Below are positions 62,129 through 64,000 of a stretch of DNA of 64,000 nt, piece by piece. This DNA comes from Diaporthe sp. PMI_573 (lineage: Eukaryota > Ascomycota > Sordariomycetes > Diaporthales > Diaporthaceae). The stretch is from positions 1,364,001 through 1,428,000 of the forward strand of contig JAJTUP010000009.1 in the NCBI GenBank assembly GCA_021399435.1, read 5' to 3'. The notes under the pieces are model-generated. The model ran no database searches, had not been told where the DNA came from, and saw nothing but the letters and a program-made list of their open reading frames with translations. The position numbers and the translations under genes were made by a program. Every line of letters begins with the position of its first letter. Positions within the stretch are counted from its first letter, which is position 1.

Positions 62129-64000
62129 CTACACGCCACCGTCTGCAGGCGTGTTCGAGGCCGAGTCCCGTGAAACTTCGGCACCGTACATGGCCTCTCC
62201 AAAAGCCGAATCCTCCATGCCCATGTCACCAAAGTCCCCGGGAGTGTCATCTGCAGCTGATTGATCAAGTGCCTCCCCAGCCGAGTTGAGAAAGTCGTCG
62301 TTATCAACGGGTTTGTCGACGTCTGTGTTCTCCGTCGGTATTGGGGCAGAGTCCGTTGCAGGCGCGGCACTAGCAGAAGCATTCGGTGACTCACCACCCT
62401 TGGGCACTACGACCCAGTCGCCGCTGCCAGTCCCATGGTCTGGAGCCGTGTTCACATCCTTGGTTTGATCCGAGTCTTCCATTGTGACATCTTCAGAGGC
62501 ATTGCCCGGAGCCTGCTCAGGTGTGGCCTGGGTGGTTGCAGGATTGCTTGGTATCGCTGCATCTGATGCAATGGTAGATGGTTGAGGCTGCGGCGTAGAA
62601 GTGGACGACGGTCCACCCTGAATCTGGTCCAGCAGACCAGCAGCGGTTCCGCCCATGTCAATATCCGAATCTCCGGCCATGAGCCCACTGGCCTGTGAGT
62701 CTGCCTGTGACCCTTGCCGGGATAGCCTGCCTGACGCGGCGCCATTCGCGTTCGGGAGTGGTGCCGCCGGAGGCATTGGTAGACTCTCGGGCTCAGGCGC
62801 TGGCTCTTGGTATCCGCCGTCTTGGATGCGCTTGACATCGCTGACGACTGCAATATGCCGGCCCAGGGCCGACTCAACATCCGCAACGATGTCGCTGACC
62901 TTTCTGTGTTCGTTTCCGTTCCACTGGGTGATGCCCTCCCCTTCGTCCTCCTCCTTCCCTTCGAGCCGCCAGAATTCAGGACCTGTTTCGGCGACAGCGA
63001 CACGCAATTCTTTCTCAGACCGGTTAAGGATCGAGTTCGACTTGAACTTATCCATCATTTTCTCATGCTGCTCCTTCAGTCGCGCCATCTCGGCTGTGTC
63101 ATTCTCGATTTTCTGCGAGACCCTGTTGCGGAATTCGCTAGCCAGCTTGGGGTCAAGGTGGCCGACCACTGGCTTGGCCGGTGGCTTCTTGTGCGCATCG
63201 ACGCCTGAGGCCTCGAAGATGCCTTGAGTCAATGATGCCAATTCTCCCTGCAGCCCAAAACCAAGGTCTGCCGGGGTGATCTGACCTATCCGGTACGCGG
63301 AGCCCAGAACCTCTTCCATCCACTCGTGATTGCGCGTGTACCTGGCCATGCTGACGTCGCGAGGACTCATGTGATCAAAGACGTCGCCCTGGTGGGTGTC
63401 ATCTTCATCGTCATAAGGTATAAAAGGAGCAGCACTCATCATCTGCTGGTTCTGGTGTGCGCTGGTCCTGGCGCGCTTGTTTGGCACGGGCGGTTGGGGA
63501 GGGTATGCCATCTGCTGTGGGATGGTGCGCGGATGAGGTTGCTGAGCCATCATTGGGTGGCCTCTGCCCTCCCGTGGGGGGTTGATTGTCGGCCAGTTAA
63601 GTCGATCGGCAAGCATGAACTCTTTGCGAGCAATCTGCCCCCCCCTCTGCAGTTGCATGCGAGCCTGCATCAGATTATGTGTGCGAGGGTCCATGGGTAT
63701 CATATTGACCGGTACTCGATCTTGGGCCGAGTTGGGTCCGTAGTGCACGATCCAGAGGCTGGGGTCGACCTGGGGCGCGCCTGGGACCTGAGGTTGCTTG
63801 GGAACCAGGCGAAAGCGTTTCCTGGCATGTTGGGCAAACTGCTCCCCTTGGCGGTATCCAACCCTCTGAAAGAACATCTCCAGCACCTATAAACCAGCGT
63901 CAGTATTGTAAGGGAGGGCAGCCAGGTCAAAAAGCAGGACTGACCAGGCCGTTACCAAGATCCTGCTGGTAATAAGTTTCGGGATATGGCCATATATATC
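62129..64000 (-). CDS. ssr4: SWI/SNF and RSC complex subunit Ssr4-like (DUF1750), 5' end beyond window
   Basis: Partial. Exons 64000-63945 (continuing past the window edge) and 63886-62129; the 58-nt intron (GTCAGT...TAG) joins YYQQDLGNGL to VLEMFFQRVGYRQGEQ. The visible part is about 600 aa. The N-terminal region is the end of the DUF1750 domain (FAQHARKRFRLVPKQPQVPG, SLWIVHYGPN). A middle helical part follows (RNHEWMEEVLGSAYRIGQIT, SQKIENDTAEMARLKEQHEK). The rest is an acidic, Gln/Ser/Pro-rich disordered tail. Fission-yeast Ssr4 is a shared subunit of the SWI/SNF and RSC remodellers; that role is inferred here. The start codon and first part of the domain are not in the window. Confidence 0.85.

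Noticed and set aside
1..64000. tRNA, rRNA, CRISPR arrays or a secondary-metabolite cluster
   Set aside because: I looked for T-loop words, regularly spaced repeats and large synthase motifs and saw none; tRNAscan and antiSMASH-type searches were not possible here.

Overview
The window is nuclear DNA of a filamentous ascomycete (Pezizomycotina), probably a Sordariomycete. The evidence is short GT-AG introns of about 50-120 nt with CTAAC/CTGAC-like branch sites, C-rich pyrimidine leaders, strong C/G preference at third codon positions in real genes, and a gene set typical of this group (SCH9, ADE2, RNA1, NAR1, ARG1, SDHB, ATP14, Ssr4-like and Iec1-like proteins). I see no bacterial operons, CRISPR array, tRNA, rRNA or intact transposon. 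Gene structures were built by hand from splice sites, frame and family conservation; no alignment was run.

Layout. 1-3.1 kb: long leader and a GPI-anchored Kre9/Knh1-domain wall protein. 3.1-8 kb: PTC7 (-) head-to-head with SDHB (+), two mitochondrial respiration genes. 8.5-9.6 kb: a secreted Cys-containing orphan. 10.1-14.1 kb: ADE2 (-) divergent from DUS4 (+). 14.6-18.2 kb: a P-TEFb-type cyclin (-) divergent from PRP4 (+). 19.0-20.7 kb: a Psk1/S6K-like AGC kinase. 20.7-24.5 kb: a 3.9 kb gene-free stretch. 24.5-26.1 kb: a DOMON/cytochrome b561 membrane protein. 26.9-27.7 kb: ATP14. 30.5-33.3 kb: the SCH9 kinase (-), followed by 6.2 kb of upstream DNA that may hold a distal SCH9 exon. 39.5-42.3 kb: two unrecognised small genes. 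42.8-44.4 kb: ARG1 with six exons, one of only 21 nt. 45.2-47.9 kb: a SUZ/SUZ-C protein (+) tail-to-tail with NAR1 (-), 28 bp between stops. 48.5-49.2 kb: a four-helix membrane protein behind a uORF. 49.8-53.2 kb: an Iec1-like zinc-finger gene (-) divergent from RNA1 (+). 54.4-56.2 kb: a GH18 chitinase. 56.6-59.1 kb: a DUF202 protein (-) divergent from a membrane M24 peptidase (+). 59.4-60.7 kb: a GPI-anchored Gln/Gly-rich protein. 62.1-64 kb: the 3' part of an Ssr4-like SWI/SNF-RSC subunit, running off the window edge.

Most genes are conserved housekeeping genes. Themes shared by neighbours are mitochondrial respiration (PTC7, SDHB, ATP14, possibly linked by an RTCACGTG promoter element), TOR-branch growth signalling (Psk1-like and Sch9-like kinases about 10 kb apart) and the cell surface (Kre9-like protein, chitinase, Q/G-rich GPI protein, DOMON-b561). 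I did not find a convincing wholly new system. The best leads are the possible distal SCH9 exon, the ARG1 microexon, the stop-free in-frame introns, the termination-reinitiation uORF, several unrecognised genes, and inverted or tandem repeats in gene-free DNA.
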